NCBI RefSeq assembly: GCF_009184865.1
Contig: NZ_CP045096.1
Coordinates: 1,116,001-1,180,000, forward strand
Direction of reading: 5' to 3'
DNA from: Streptomyces phaeolivaceus
Lineage (GTDB): Bacteria > Actinomycetota > Actinomycetes > Streptomycetales > Streptomycetaceae
DNA length: 64,000 bases
The translations under genes were made by a program, and so were the position numbers. The stretch's first letter is position 1. The number at the start of each line of letters is the position of its first letter. The notes beneath the pieces are model-generated. The model was not told the origin of the DNA and made no database searches. It saw nothing but the letters and a program-made list of their open reading frames with translations. This document shows positions 1 to 8,671 of the stretch, in pieces.

Positions 1-468
1 GACTTCCCGGGTGTGTGGGTCGCCGTGCACTCCTCGCCCGGCCAGAAGGTGGTCACCGGGGACGAGGAGGCGGTGGCCCGGCTGGTGCGCCGGCTGGAGG
101 GGGAGGGGCGGGCCGCGCGGGCGATGCGGGTGGTCGGGGCCGGGCACTCCCCGCAGGTGGAGCCGCTGCTCGTCGAGTTGACGGCGGAGCTGGCCGACAT
201 CCGGGGAGGACGCCCCGAAGTCCCCGTCTGCTCCACCGTGCTGGACGACCCGCGCGGCGACTGTGTGTTCGACGCCGCGCACTGGGCTGCCAACCTGCGG
301 CGGCCCGTGCGTCTGGACCGGGCCGTCGCCGCAGCCGCGGCGGACGGCCACACCACCTTCCTCGAACTCTCCCCCCACCCCGTCCTGACCCGGGCGATCA
401 CGGACAACGCCCCCGGTGCCCTCGCCCTCGGCACCCTCCACCGCGACGCGCTGCGCCGCGCAGCGCTC
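1..468 (+). pseudogene. Type I polyketide synthase acyltransferase domain, 3' remnant
   Basis: The frame is open from the first base and encodes the C-terminal half of an acyltransferase domain, the domain that loads malonyl-type extender units onto an acyl carrier protein. Visible features are a VVTGDEEAV segment, the conserved GAGHSPQVEPLL stretch and the closing HTTFLELSPHPVLTRAI motif. After LGTLHRDALRR (about base 468) the similarity stops. The frame then runs on without a stop into the convergent protease gene, and no linker, ketoreductase or carrier domain follows. I infer a deletion or rearrangement scar at the end of a PKS gene; a sequencing frameshift is the alternative. The upstream part lies outside the window. 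Confidence 0.6.
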
Positions 469-624
469 TCAGGTTCTTTCCCTTGCTGCGACTCGTGTTC
501 ATGCGGGGACGGTAGGACCGCGCGAGCGACCCCACCGTCCCATGCTCACAACAACGCAGCCACCGTCGGCACCTTTGTCACCAGGCACCAACTTCCACCG
601 CCACAGGCCGAGTTGACACGCGGG

Positions 625-1227
625 CTACAGCCCGTCGCCCACCATCGCGGACACGATCCGCACATGCCGGTCGGCCGCCGTGCCGGAGAACTCGTTGTCG
701 TAGTTGAGCCCGTACGGCCAGAAGTGGCCGCCCCCGGTGGAGATCTTCGCGCTCGCCCCTTCGTACTGCCGGACGAGCGCGGTGGCCCGCGAGCCGGTCC
801 AGGTGCCGGTGCCGCCCAGCCGCGACCAGCCCGCGCTGGTGCCCACGCCGATGGTGTGCGCGATCTCGTGCAGCGCGGTCCGCTCGTTCATATAGCTGCG
901 GTTGGAGCCGAAGCGGATGGTGCCGTTGATGTTGCCGTCGGCGGTCGGGACGCCCGGCTCGTAGCGGACGGTGATGGTCTTGCCGAGGTCGCTGAGGTTG
1001 TTGTAGCGGGCGACGGCCGCGTTCATGGCGGCCGTGATGGTGGCGTACGCCGACTGCTGGTCCTGCGTCGGGTTGCTCGCCCGGACGAGGGTCCAGGTGA
1101 TGGTGGCCGCCGCCGCCCGCTCCGCGGGTACGGGCGCGGCCTGCGGGGCCGCCTGCGCGACACCGGGTCCGGCGAGCAGCGCCGCCGCCAGCGCCGCGAC
1201 GACCACCTTCCTGCGCGGTGAGTTCAT
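625..1227 (-). CDS. Secreted zinc metalloprotease, HExxH type
   Basis: A 200-residue protein with a signal peptide: basic MNSPRRK start, hydrophobic core, and an AQA-type cleavage region near residue 27. The TALHEIAHTIGVG segment (residues about 118-130) contains the HExxH zinc site followed by a Gly, as in metzincin-like enzymes such as snapalysin (M7), a small Streptomyces extracellular protease. The Asp that normally serves as the third ligand in HExxHxxGxxD is not at the usual place, so membership of M7 itself is uncertain. The size fits the small secreted protease families. The gene converges on the PKS remnant and diverges from the GH30 gene, sharing a 155-bp upstream region that contains an operator-like palindrome. 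Confidence 0.7.
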   Translation of the reverse strand: MNSPRRKVVVAALAAALLAGPGVAQAAPQAAPVPAERAAAATITWTLVRASNPTQDQQSAYATITAAMNAAVARYNNLSDLGKTITVRYEPGVPTADGNINGTIRFGSNRSYMNERTALHEIAHTIGVGTSAGWSRLGGTGTWTGSRATALVRQYEGASAKISTGGGHFWPYGLNYDNEFSGTAADRHVRIVSAMVGDGL

Positions 1228-1293
1228 GGGAATGCCTCCGGTTTTCGTGGGGGGGGAGGAGGTCGGGGGGGGAATTCCTGCACACCAGGGCTA

Positions 1294-1305
1294 GAAAGCG
1301 CTTTC
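1294..1305. promoter_or_regulatory. LacI-family operator-like palindrome
   Basis: GAAAGCGCTTTC is a perfect 12-bp palindrome with a central CG, the shape typical of LacI/GalR-family operators. It sits between the divergent protease (start 1227) and GH30 (start 1383) genes. It resembles GAAAAGGCTTTC (18156-18167) and GAAACGTTTC (18259-18268), which lie in front of the sugar transporter and LacI genes of the same locus. Binding by that LacI protein is inferred. Confidence 0.55.
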
Positions 1306-1382
1306 AGTTTCCTGAATGCTAAGCACGTGTTTTGGGCATGTCAACGAAATCGCGCCGCCTCTGTGGTGTGGAAAGGAGTGTC

Positions 1383-4300
1383 GTGACCCCACGACATCGC
1401 ATCGTCCGGACTCTGGCGTCCATGGCCCCCTGGGTCCTCGGCGCGAGCCTCATGGCCGCGCCCACCGCGAGCGCGGACACGGCGGTCTCCGCCTCGGCGG
1501 CGCCGAGCGCGGTCACCGTCCGCGTCGACCCGTCGTACCAGCAGCAGGAGTTCGAGGGCTGGGGCACGAGCCTCGTCTGGTTCGCCAACGCCACGGGCAA
1601 CTACCCGGAGCCGATCCGAAGACAGCTGGTCGACATGCTGTTCGGGGAGGACGGCCTCGGTCTGACCATCGCGCGCTACAACATCGGCGGCGGCAACGCC
1701 CCCGACGTCCGCAAGGACTACATGAAGGCCGGCGCGACGATGGACGGCTTCTGGAAGGCCCCCGAGGGCACCACCCGGCAGGACATGGAGTGGTGGGACC
1801 CGAACGACCCGGAGCACTGGAACTGGGACGCCGACTCCGGCCAGCGCTGGTGGGTGGACCAGATCAAGGACAAGGTCGACACCTGGGAGGCGTTCAGCAA
1901 CTCGCCGCCCTGGTTCCAGACCGTCAGCGGCTATGTCTCCGGCGGCTTCGACGCGAACACGGACCAGATCCGCGCGGACCGTGTCGACGAGTTCGCCACC
2001 TATCTGGTGAAGGTCACCGAGCGCCTCGAAGAGGAGCACGGTATCGACTTCGACACCATCGCGCCGCTGAACGAGCCCAACACCAACTACTGGGGCACCC
2101 AGATCGGCGCGAACGGCCAGCCCACCGGCGGCCGTCAGGAGGGCGCGCACGCGGGCCCGGCGCTCCAGCAGAAGGTGGTCCTGGCCCTGGAGAAGGCGCT
2201 GCGGGGCGCGGCGACCGACGCCGACATCTCCGCGATGGACGAGACCAACCCCACGATCTTCACCCAGAACTGGAACGCCTACGACGCCTCCGCGCGGGCG
2301 GCGGTGCCCCAGCTCAATGTGCACACCTACGGCACCGGCATGCGCACCGCCGCCCGTGACATCGCCAAGGGCGCCGGCAAGAAGCTCTGGATGAGCGAGG
2401 TCGAGGGCACCTGGGGCACCGGCAGCGACTTCACCAGTATGGAACCGGGCCTCGGCATCGCCACCCGTATGGTCGACGACATGCGGGAACTGGAGCCCTC
2501 CGCCTGGGTGTTCTGGCAGCCGATCGAGGACTCGATCCCGCAGGCGGCGGCCGGCAAGAACTGGGGCAGCATCCATGTCCCGTTCAACTGCACGGCCACC
2601 GACACCCTGGAGACCTGCCCGATCCGGGCCAACTCCAAGTTCCACACCATCCGGAACTTCACCCATCACATCCGCCCCGGTGACCACTTCGTGAAGGTCG
2701 ACGACCCGTCCAGCGTCGCCGCCGTCAAGGAGTCCGGCCGCGCGGCCACCGTGGTCCATGTGAACAGCGGCACGACCGCGCGTTCCGTCACCCTCGACCT
2801 CTCGCGCTTCCGCAAGTTCTCCTCCGACGCCACCGTCACGCCCGTGGTGACGAGCGACGCCGGTGCCCTCGTCGAGGGAACACCGGTGCCGGTGAAGGAC
2901 CGTTCGGCCACGCTCGACGTGCCCGCCAAGTCCGTCACCACCTTCCTGGTCGAGGGTGTCGGCGGGGTGGCGAAGGACGCCGCCCTCGTCCAGCCCGGCC
3001 ACGTCCACCGCCTCCAGGGGGCGCAGAGCGGCAAGTCGCTGGCCCCGTCCGAGGACGGCACCGGAGTCGTCCTCCGCACCACCGACGCGGCCCAGGCCCG
3101 TCAGCTGTGGTCCGTGGAGCGGCTCACCCCCGGCAGCGGCAACCGCGCCCGCTACACGCTCACCAACGCGGACACCGGCGGGCGGCTCGCCGTACGCGAC
3201 AACCAGGCCGTCCTCGAAGACCCGGCGGACGGTGCGGTCCCCGACGCCGCTCAGTGGGTCATGTCGACCACGGGCGACGGCAGTTGGACGTTCGTGAACG
3301 CCGCCACCGGCCGTCTCCTCGATGTCACGGGGCAGTCGTCGGCGGACGGCGCCAAGGTGTCGACGTACACCCCGACCTCGGCCGCCAACCAGCGCTGGGC
3401 CGTGTCCGACGAGACCGTGCTGAGCACCGAGCAGGCCGAGGCGTTCACCGTGCCGGGGCTTCCGCCGAGGCTGCCGGAGACGGTGACCCCGGTGTTCCCG
3501 GACGGCGCCCGTGGCTCGCTGCCCGTGGTGTGGGACGTGCCGTCGGACCGCAAGTGGCGCAAGCCCGGGACCGTACGCGTCAGAGGTGAGGCGACGGACG
3601 CGCTGGGCCGGAAGGTCCGGGCGAAGGCGCTCGTCACCGTCGACACCGTCGCCTCGACCGTCGCGGGACGCGCCAAGACGTTCGTGGGCGGTGCTCCGGA
3701 ACTCCCGGCGACGGTCGTCGGCGTCGGCCGGCACGGCGGCCGGACCACCCTCCCGGTGACCTGGGAGGCGGCCCCCGAGGGGGCGTTCGACGAGACCGGT
3801 GTCGTCACCCTGTCCGGCACGGCGCGGATCGTGGACGGCTCCACCGCCACCGCGACCGTACGTGTCCAGGTCACCGAGGGCACGGCCGCCAACATCGCGC
3901 CCGACACCGGGGTCTCGGTCGCCGCGACCTTCACGGAGAGCGGCTACTCGGCCGAGCGGCTGCGCAACGGGACCACCGCCGAGAAGGCCTGGTCCAACTG
4001 GAGGTCGGGCACCAAGAACCCGTCCGACACCATCACCTTCGGCCTCCCGAAGGCCCGCGACCTCACCCGGGTCGTCGCCCACTTCCACCGGGACGGCACC
4101 AATATCTCCTTCCCGGAGAGCCTGAAGGTGCAGGTCCGGGCCACCGAGAACGGTCCGTGGACCGACGCGAGCGGGTCCGTCGCGGTCGGTACCGAGGGCA
4201 CCCCGGTGATCGACGTCCCGCTCGACGCGGGCCCGGTGACCGGCGTCCGCGTGGTCATGACCGCGCGGCCGGGCGGCTACATCACCCTGGGCGAGATCGA

Positions 4301-4571
4301 GGTGTACGCCAAGTCCCCCGGTGTCTCCTCGGACGCCGCCGCCGGGTCCGTCGAGGTGGCCGGCGAGCCGATCGGGTCGTTCGACCCCGACACCACCGCC
4401 TACCGGGTGGTCACGGACGACCCGAGCCGGGCGGAGGTCACGGCGACGGCGCGGGACCCGTACGCGACCGTCGAGGTGGAGCGTGGCGACAGCGCCTCGG
4501 CCGTCGTCACGGTGACGAGCGAGGACGGTACGCGGACCCGGACGTACCGGATCGCGCTCGTACGACGCTGA
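1383..4571 (+). CDS. Secreted GH30 endo-beta-1,6-galactanase-like multidomain glycosidase
   Basis: A 1,062-residue secreted enzyme. The GTG start at 1383 is chosen because AGGAG (1374-1378) precedes it and the product then opens with a typical signal peptide ending in PTASA. The catalytic region (about residues 45-520) begins with FEGWGTSLVWFA and carries LNEPN, with the acid/base Glu at about 231, and MSEVEGTW, with the nucleophile Glu near 339-341. This pattern fits GH30 enzymes that cut beta-1,6-galactan side chains of arabinogalactan proteins. A ricin-type beta-trefoil with a QRW repeat, two bacterial Ig-like (Big_4-type) modules, an F5/8 type C (discoidin) module and a C-terminal cadherin-like sandwich follow. 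A strong hairpin lies directly after the stop. The palindrome at 1294-1305 suggests LacI control. Substrate preference is inferred from family resemblance. Confidence 0.82.
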   Translation: MTPRHRIVRTLASMAPWVLGASLMAAPTASADTAVSASAAPSAVTVRVDPSYQQQEFEGWGTSLVWFANATGNYPEPIRRQLVDMLFGEDGLGLTIARYNIGGGNAPDVRKDYMKAGATMDGFWKAPEGTTRQDMEWWDPNDPEHWNWDADSGQRWWVDQIKDKVDTWEAFSNSPPWFQTVSGYVSGGFDANTDQIRADRVDEFATYLVKVTERLEEEHGIDFDTIAPLNEPNTNYWGTQIGANGQPTGGRQEGAHAGPALQQKVVLALEKALRGAATDADISAMDETNPTIFTQNWNAYDASARAAVPQLNVHTYGTGMRTAARDIAKGAGKKLWMSEVEGTWGTGSDFTSMEPGLGIATRMVDDMRELEPSAWVFWQPIEDSIPQAAAGKNWGSIHVPFNCTATDTLETCPIRANSKFHTIRNFTHHIRPGDHFVKVDDPSSVAAVKESGRAATVVHVNSGTTARSVTLDLSRFRKFSSDATVTPVVTSDAGALVEGTPVPVKDRSATLDVPAKSVTTFLVEGVGGVAKDAALVQPGHVHRLQGAQSGKSLAPSEDGTGVVLRTTDAAQARQLWSVERLTPGSGNRARYTLTNADTGGRLAVRDNQAVLEDPADGAVPDAAQWVMSTTGDGSWTFVNAATGRLLDVTGQSSADGAKVSTYTPTSAANQRWAVSDETVLSTEQAEAFTVPGLPPRLPETVTPVFPDGARGSLPVVWDVPSDRKWRKPGTVRVRGEATDALGRKVRAKALVTVDTVASTVAGRAKTFVGGAPELPATVVGVGRHGGRTTLPVTWEAAPEGAFDETGVVTLSGTARIVDGSTATATVRVQVTEGTAANIAPDTGVSVAATFTESGYSAERLRNGTTAEKAWSNWRSGTKNPSDTITFGLPKARDLTRVVAHFHRDGTNISFPESLKVQVRATENGPWTDASGSVAVGTEGTPVIDVPLDAGPVTGVRVVMTARPGGYITLGEIEVYAKSPGVSSDAAAGSVEVAGEPIGSFDPDTTAYRVVTDDPSRAEVTATARDPYATVEVERGDSASAVVTVTSEDGTRTRTYRIALVRR

Positions 4572-4574
4572 GGT

Positions 4575-4608
4575 GACCGGCGGGGACCGGTGACGGTCCC
4601 CGCCGGTC
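4575..4608. terminator. Bidirectional hairpin terminator
   Basis: A perfect 15-bp stem (GACCGGCGGGGACCG with its complement) around the loop GTGA lies between the convergent stops of the GH30 gene (4571) and the GH5 gene (4625). No T-tract follows, which is usual for Streptomyces terminators. Confidence 0.8.
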
Positions 4609-4624
4609 GGCTCGTGCCCCGGGG

Positions 4625-6307
4625 TCAACCGCTCGCGCAGGTGGCCCCGTTGAGGGTGAACGTCGTCGGCGCGGTGTTGGTGGTGCCCTTGGCGCCGATG
4701 AAGCCGACCGTCACGGAGCCGGCGGCCGGGATGGTGTTCGTGTAGGAGACGGGCTTCACGCTCACCGCGCCGCCGCTCTGGGTGGGCGTGCCGCCCCACA
4801 TGTTGGTGACGGTCTGGCCGTCTGCGAAGGTGAAGGCCAGGGTCCAGCCGCTGATCGCGGTGGTGCCGGTGTTGCGGATGACGATCTCGCCCTGGAAGCC
4901 GCCCTGCCACTCGTTGGTGGCCCGGTAGGCGACCGAGCAGTTCCCGGTGGGTGTGGAGCCGCCCTCGTCGGTCGTGACGTTCACCGTGGCCGAGCGGTTC
5001 GACCGGTTCCCGGCGGCGTCACGGGCGTAGACGGCGAAGGTGTACGCCGTGTCGGCGGTGAGGCCGGTCAGGGTGACGGAGTTGGTGGTGGAGGCCGCGA
5101 GCTTGGTCTCGGTGGAGCCGCTGACGCGGACGATGTCGTAACCGGTGACCCCGACGTTGTCGGTGGCGGCGGTCCAGGAGAGCGTGGCCGAGGTCGCCGT
5201 CACCGCCGAGGCGGTGGGGGTGCCGGGGGTCGTCGGTGCCTGGGTGTCGCCCGGGGTGCCGCCGCCGAAGACCGTGGCCTCCTTGGCGGTCTGCGCGATG
5301 CCGTTGGCGCCGTTGAAGATCCGCTGGCCCCAGGCGCTCAGCCGCGTCGGGTCGAAGCCGATCGACAGGTCGAGGATCGGGTCGGTGTTGCCGCTCCACG
5401 ACCAGGCGAGATAGCCGAGGTCGAGCTGCTCGGCGGTGGCCATCATGGTGTCCTCGTCCGGATCGCCCCACTGGTCGGCGGGGCCGCCGAACTCGCCGAT
5501 GAGGAGGGGCAGTCCGGCGTTCACGAAGGCGTTCAGGTAGTCGGTGATCTCCGCGGCGGTGTCGAAGACGCTGTACATGTGGATGGAGAAGATCAGATTG
5601 CCGGTGGTGTCGGCCTCGTACACGGACCGGGCGTTGGCGCGCATGACGCCCTGCCAGTCCTGGCCCCAGTTGGGCGCGTCCACCATGATCGTGTGCTGGA
5701 AGCCCGCGGCCCGCAGCTTCTGCACGGCGGCCTTGGTGGGGGCGGTCCAGCCCTCGGGGTTGGTGTTGCCCCAGGGCTCGTTGCCGATGTTGACGATGAC
5801 GTAGTTCTCCTCGCCGGCGAGGACGTCCTTGAGGCTGATCCAGTAGTCGGCGGCGTGGTCGAGCGTGCCGGCCGCGGCCTCCTCGCCGTATCCGGTGGTG
5901 TCGTGCACCTCCAGGACGCAGATGAGCCGGTTGGCCTTGCACTGGGCGACGACGCTCGCGACGTCGGCGGGGCTGTTCCTCGTCCAGCGGTGCCCGTCGG
6001 AGAGGACGACGCGGACGGTGTTGGCGCCCAGCGCCTTGATGTCGGACAGTGACCGCGTCTGGCCCGGGTACCAGGTGTGGGCGTGGTTGACGCCGCGCAT
6101 CACGAAGTCGTTGCCGTTGGCCTCCAGCAGCCGTCCGCCGCCGATGTGCAGGCCGGTGGCCCGGACTTCGGGCGCGGACCGGGCCAGGGCCGCTGTCGGG
6201 GCGAGGACGCCGAGGAGGGTGAGCGCGAGCAGGCTCGCCAGGCCGGTGAGGAGAGCGCCGAGGGCGCTGCGGGGGTTCCTTCGCTGCGTGCTTGTTCCAG
6301 TTCTCAC
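4625..6307 (-). CDS. Secreted GH5 endo-beta-mannanase with FN3 and CBM2
   Basis: A 560-residue secreted endoglycosidase. GTG at 6307 is preferred because CTGGAG stands five bases upstream; the longer frame starts inside the operator palindrome and would add 22 unlikely residues. Domains: signal peptide (1-44), GH5 barrel (about 50-345), FN3 (about 360-445) and a CBM2 cellulose-binding module bounded by two cysteines (about 458-560). NIGNEPWG holds the acid/base Glu177 and LLIGEFGG the nucleophile Glu272. VNHAHTWY and HMYSVFD segments resemble GH5_8 mannan endo-1,4-beta-mannosidases; an endoglucanase is the alternative. A 28-bp palindrome containing the CebR consensus lies 37 bp upstream of the start, so repression relieved by cello- or mannan oligosaccharides is likely. 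Confidence 0.85.
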   Translation of the reverse strand: MRTGTSTQRRNPRSALGALLTGLASLLALTLLGVLAPTAALARSAPEVRATGLHIGGGRLLEANGNDFVMRGVNHAHTWYPGQTRSLSDIKALGANTVRVVLSDGHRWTRNSPADVASVVAQCKANRLICVLEVHDTTGYGEEAAAGTLDHAADYWISLKDVLAGEENYVIVNIGNEPWGNTNPEGWTAPTKAAVQKLRAAGFQHTIMVDAPNWGQDWQGVMRANARSVYEADTTGNLIFSIHMYSVFDTAAEITDYLNAFVNAGLPLLIGEFGGPADQWGDPDEDTMMATAEQLDLGYLAWSWSGNTDPILDLSIGFDPTRLSAWGQRIFNGANGIAQTAKEATVFGGGTPGDTQAPTTPGTPTASAVTATSATLSWTAATDNVGVTGYDIVRVSGSTETKLAASTTNSVTLTGLTADTAYTFAVYARDAAGNRSNRSATVNVTTDEGGSTPTGNCSVAYRATNEWQGGFQGEIVIRNTGTTAISGWTLAFTFADGQTVTNMWGGTPTQSGGAVSVKPVSYTNTIPAAGSVTVGFIGAKGTTNTAPTTFTLNGATCASG

Positions 6308-6343
6308 TGCGACTCCAGGTGGGGGTGGGCGTCGAGGAGCGAG

Positions 6344-6371
6344 GGGTTTATGGGAGCGCTCCCATAAACCC
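6344..6371. promoter_or_regulatory. CebR-type operator within a 28-bp perfect palindrome
   Basis: The core TGGGAGCGCTCCCA (6351-6364) is the sequence known for CebR, the cellobiose/cellotriose-responsive LacI-family repressor of Streptomyces. Seven more bases on each side (GGGTTTA and TAAACCC) are also complementary, giving a perfect 28-bp palindrome. It is placed to block transcription of the GH5 gene. CebR itself is not encoded in this window. Confidence 0.85.
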
Positions 6372-6421
6372 ATCTCGCCCCGTACACGTCAAGCCTGCTC
6401 ACACGTCGGCCCTTCGCGCGG

Positions 6422-8563
6422 TCAGCCCCGCAGGCCCGCCCGGACCGCCGCCGCGACGATCGCGTCCCGTTCGGCGCCGGTGAGGCGGCCCTCGGCCACC
6501 CATCCGTCGGCGAGGGCGCGCACCGCCCGTACGAAGGCCTCGGACGTGGCGAAGGGCGCCTGCGCCCAGAGCACGTCGAGGAAGGTCAGCCCGTCGCCCC
6601 GAGCCCGGTTCGGCACCCCGGAGGCGGCCGTGCCGAACACGACGACGGGCTCGGAGCGCCTGAAGTACGCGTGGTAGCGGAGGTCGTTCCCGGCGAAGAA
6701 CGGCGCGAGGGTCAGCCCGTGCGTGGTGAAGTGCAGCGGTCTGCCCTCGGGCCGGAGCACGTCCGCGAGATCGCCGCGCAGGGTGAAGTCCTTGTAGAAG
6801 GAGAAGTTGCGGAACCCGGCCTCCGTGCTCTGCGCGACCAGCAGCAGCGGACCGAGGAACACCGACTGGACCGTGGGATCGTCCAGGGCCCGCTCCACCC
6901 GGAGCCGGTACGGCGCGGAGACGGCGACCCGGTCGCCGCGCCGCCAGGTCCGGCCGAGCGTCAGATACGACCCGGGCACGGCCTCGACCCGCTGCCGCAC
7001 CCCGTTGACCGTCACGGTGAAGCCGCCGGTCGCCCAGGACGGCACCCGCAGCCGCAGATCGAACGTGCCCCCGCCCTCCCGGAACGTCAGGGTGCGCACC
7101 CCCTCGGCCGGATAGGCGCTCGTCTGGTCGAGGACGATCCCCCGCTCCGGCCACCGCAGGGTCGAGGCGAGATACAGGTTCACGTACAGCGCGTCGCCGT
7201 CGGCGGAGCGGAAGTACACCGAGTCCTGGTACTTGGTGTGGTTCTCCATGCCCGTGCCGCCGCAGCACGTGCCGGTGTTGCCGTACTCGCGCACGACGCC
7301 CGGCCCCATCCCGACGAAGTAGGTGACCTCCGGACTGCCCGTGCTCGCCGTGTCCCGGCGGGAGGCGAGGATGTGGTTGGTGAGCCCCCGCTCGTAGTAG
7401 TCCATCCGGGCCGCGTCCGGCTCCCGGAAGAACAGCTGCCGGCTGAGCTTGAGCATGTTGTACGTCGCGCAGGTCTCGGCGTTCTTGTCGTCCAGCGTGG
7501 CCGCGATCGCGCCCCGCGCCTTGAACATCTCGCCCTGCCCGGTGCCGCCCAGGCTGTACGTCCGGGGCCCCACGACCATGCCCCAGAAGTTCCCGGCCGC
7601 CTCGGCGTACCGCGCCTCCCCCGTCTCGTCGAACAGCCGCAGATACCCGGTGAACTGCGGGATGTGCTGGTTGGCGTGCCGCCCGTCGAGGACGTCCCGG
7701 CCCTGGGCGCAGGCGTCGAGCAGCGCGGTGTTGTCGAAGCAGCGGGCGGCGGCGAGGTGTTCCGCCTTGCCGGTGAGGGCGTGGAGGTCGGCCATCACCT
7801 CGTTCATGCCGCCGTACTCACCGGCGATGTAGATGGACCACATTCGGTCCAGCTGCGCCTTGGGCAGCCTTCCTAGCCTGCTGTGCACCCAGTCGCCCAT
7901 CCTGGCGGCGATGGTGAGGGCCTGCGCGTTGCCGCCCAGGGTGTGGGCGTCGAGGAGGCCCCGCATGATCTTGTGGCAGGTGTAGTAGGGCGCCCAGATC
8001 GTGGGGTACGTGGTGTAGCTCTCCAGCAGGATGAACTGCGTCTCCGGGTACGCCGCCAGGAAGCCGGGGTGACTCGGTCTCGGGTTGCCGCGCTCCGCCA
8101 GCGCCGTCTGGCACTCCCCCAGGGCGCCGACCAGATAGTCCAGTTTGGTCTTGAGGGCCGCCTCCCGGGTGTCCGCGTACGCCTGGGCGACGAGCGTGAG
8201 GAAGTGGCCGCCGTAGTGGCCGCGCAGATTGCCGTCGGCGGTCTCCCAGCCGCCGGGCGGCCGGGCGCCGCGGGTGTCGAGTCCGGCGTTGGCGCGGAAG
8301 ACGGAGAGGATGCGGTCGGCCGGGTAGGAGCGGGCGTAGGTCAGCATCAGATCGCGCTTGGCCTTGAACACGCCGTCGCCGAGGGTTACTTGGTCGAGGG
8401 GGAAGGGGTGGACCGCCCAGGTGGCCGGGACGGGCGCCGCAGCTGTGACGGCCTGGGCCGACGGGGTGGCGTGTGCGAGCGAGGTGGATTGCGCCAGCGG
8501 GCCGGCGGCGGCTGCTCCTGCGGCGAGGCTCAGCATCCTGCGCCGGGTGGGGGGTTGGGACAT
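6422..8563 (-). CDS. Exported GH127 beta-L-arabinofuranosidase-like enzyme
   Basis: A 713-residue protein of the DUF1680/GH127 family, whose characterised members release L-arabinofuranose from beta-1,2-linked arabino-oligosaccharides of hydroxyproline-rich plant glycoproteins. The N-terminus (TRRRMLSLAAGAAAAG) looks like a twin-arginine export signal. The zinc-thiolate site of GH127 is visible: NAETCATYN gives Glu363 and Cys365, and GTCCGG gives Cys433 and Cys434; in the family one Cys acts as nucleophile. It is the last gene in the string running from the ABC transporter, separated from the gene before by about 110 bp that carries a dispersed repeat. Together with the cytoplasmic GH127 it suggests stepwise removal of arabinose outside and inside the cell. 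Subfamily assignment (GH127 against GH146) is not settled. Confidence 0.8.
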   Translation of the reverse strand: MSQPPTRRRMLSLAAGAAAAGPLAQSTSLAHATPSAQAVTAAAPVPATWAVHPFPLDQVTLGDGVFKAKRDLMLTYARSYPADRILSVFRANAGLDTRGARPPGGWETADGNLRGHYGGHFLTLVAQAYADTREAALKTKLDYLVGALGECQTALAERGNPRPSHPGFLAAYPETQFILLESYTTYPTIWAPYYTCHKIMRGLLDAHTLGGNAQALTIAARMGDWVHSRLGRLPKAQLDRMWSIYIAGEYGGMNEVMADLHALTGKAEHLAAARCFDNTALLDACAQGRDVLDGRHANQHIPQFTGYLRLFDETGEARYAEAAGNFWGMVVGPRTYSLGGTGQGEMFKARGAIAATLDDKNAETCATYNMLKLSRQLFFREPDAARMDYYERGLTNHILASRRDTASTGSPEVTYFVGMGPGVVREYGNTGTCCGGTGMENHTKYQDSVYFRSADGDALYVNLYLASTLRWPERGIVLDQTSAYPAEGVRTLTFREGGGTFDLRLRVPSWATGGFTVTVNGVRQRVEAVPGSYLTLGRTWRRGDRVAVSAPYRLRVERALDDPTVQSVFLGPLLLVAQSTEAGFRNFSFYKDFTLRGDLADVLRPEGRPLHFTTHGLTLAPFFAGNDLRYHAYFRRSEPVVVFGTAASGVPNRARGDGLTFLDVLWAQAPFATSEAFVRAVRALADGWVAEGRLTGAERDAIVAAAVRAGLRG

Positions 8564-8599
8564 GCTGTCGACTCCGATCTTCTGTCGGTGGGCGAGTGC

Positions 8600-8656
8600 G
8601 GCTGGTGCGTGGCTGGTCCCGCGCAGTTCCCCGCGCCCTTTACGAGCAGCCCCTGC
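8600..8656. repeat. Dispersed Streptomyces intergenic repeat, copy 1
   Basis: The core GCGCAGTTCCCCGCGCCC (8621-8638) and flanking bases recur in this window in inverse orientation near 45,992-46,042, and as related fragments near 59,530 and 63,700. This copy sits between two glycosidase genes of the same operon. Confidence 0.65.
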
Positions 8657-8671
8657 AAAGGGCCGGCCCGG

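Noticed and set aside
505..541. Hairpin GGGACGG..CCGTCCC behind the PKS remnant
   Set aside because: Only a 7-bp stem with a loop over 20 bases; too weak to call a terminator.
469..1221. Continuation of the PKS frame to 1,221
   Set aside because: It passes through the whole convergent protease gene and has no PKS similarity past about base 468.
1341..4910. Very long minus-strand open frame opposite the GH30 gene
   Set aside because: High-GC antisense shadow; no domain, Arg/His-rich composition, while the plus strand has a complete secreted glycosidase.
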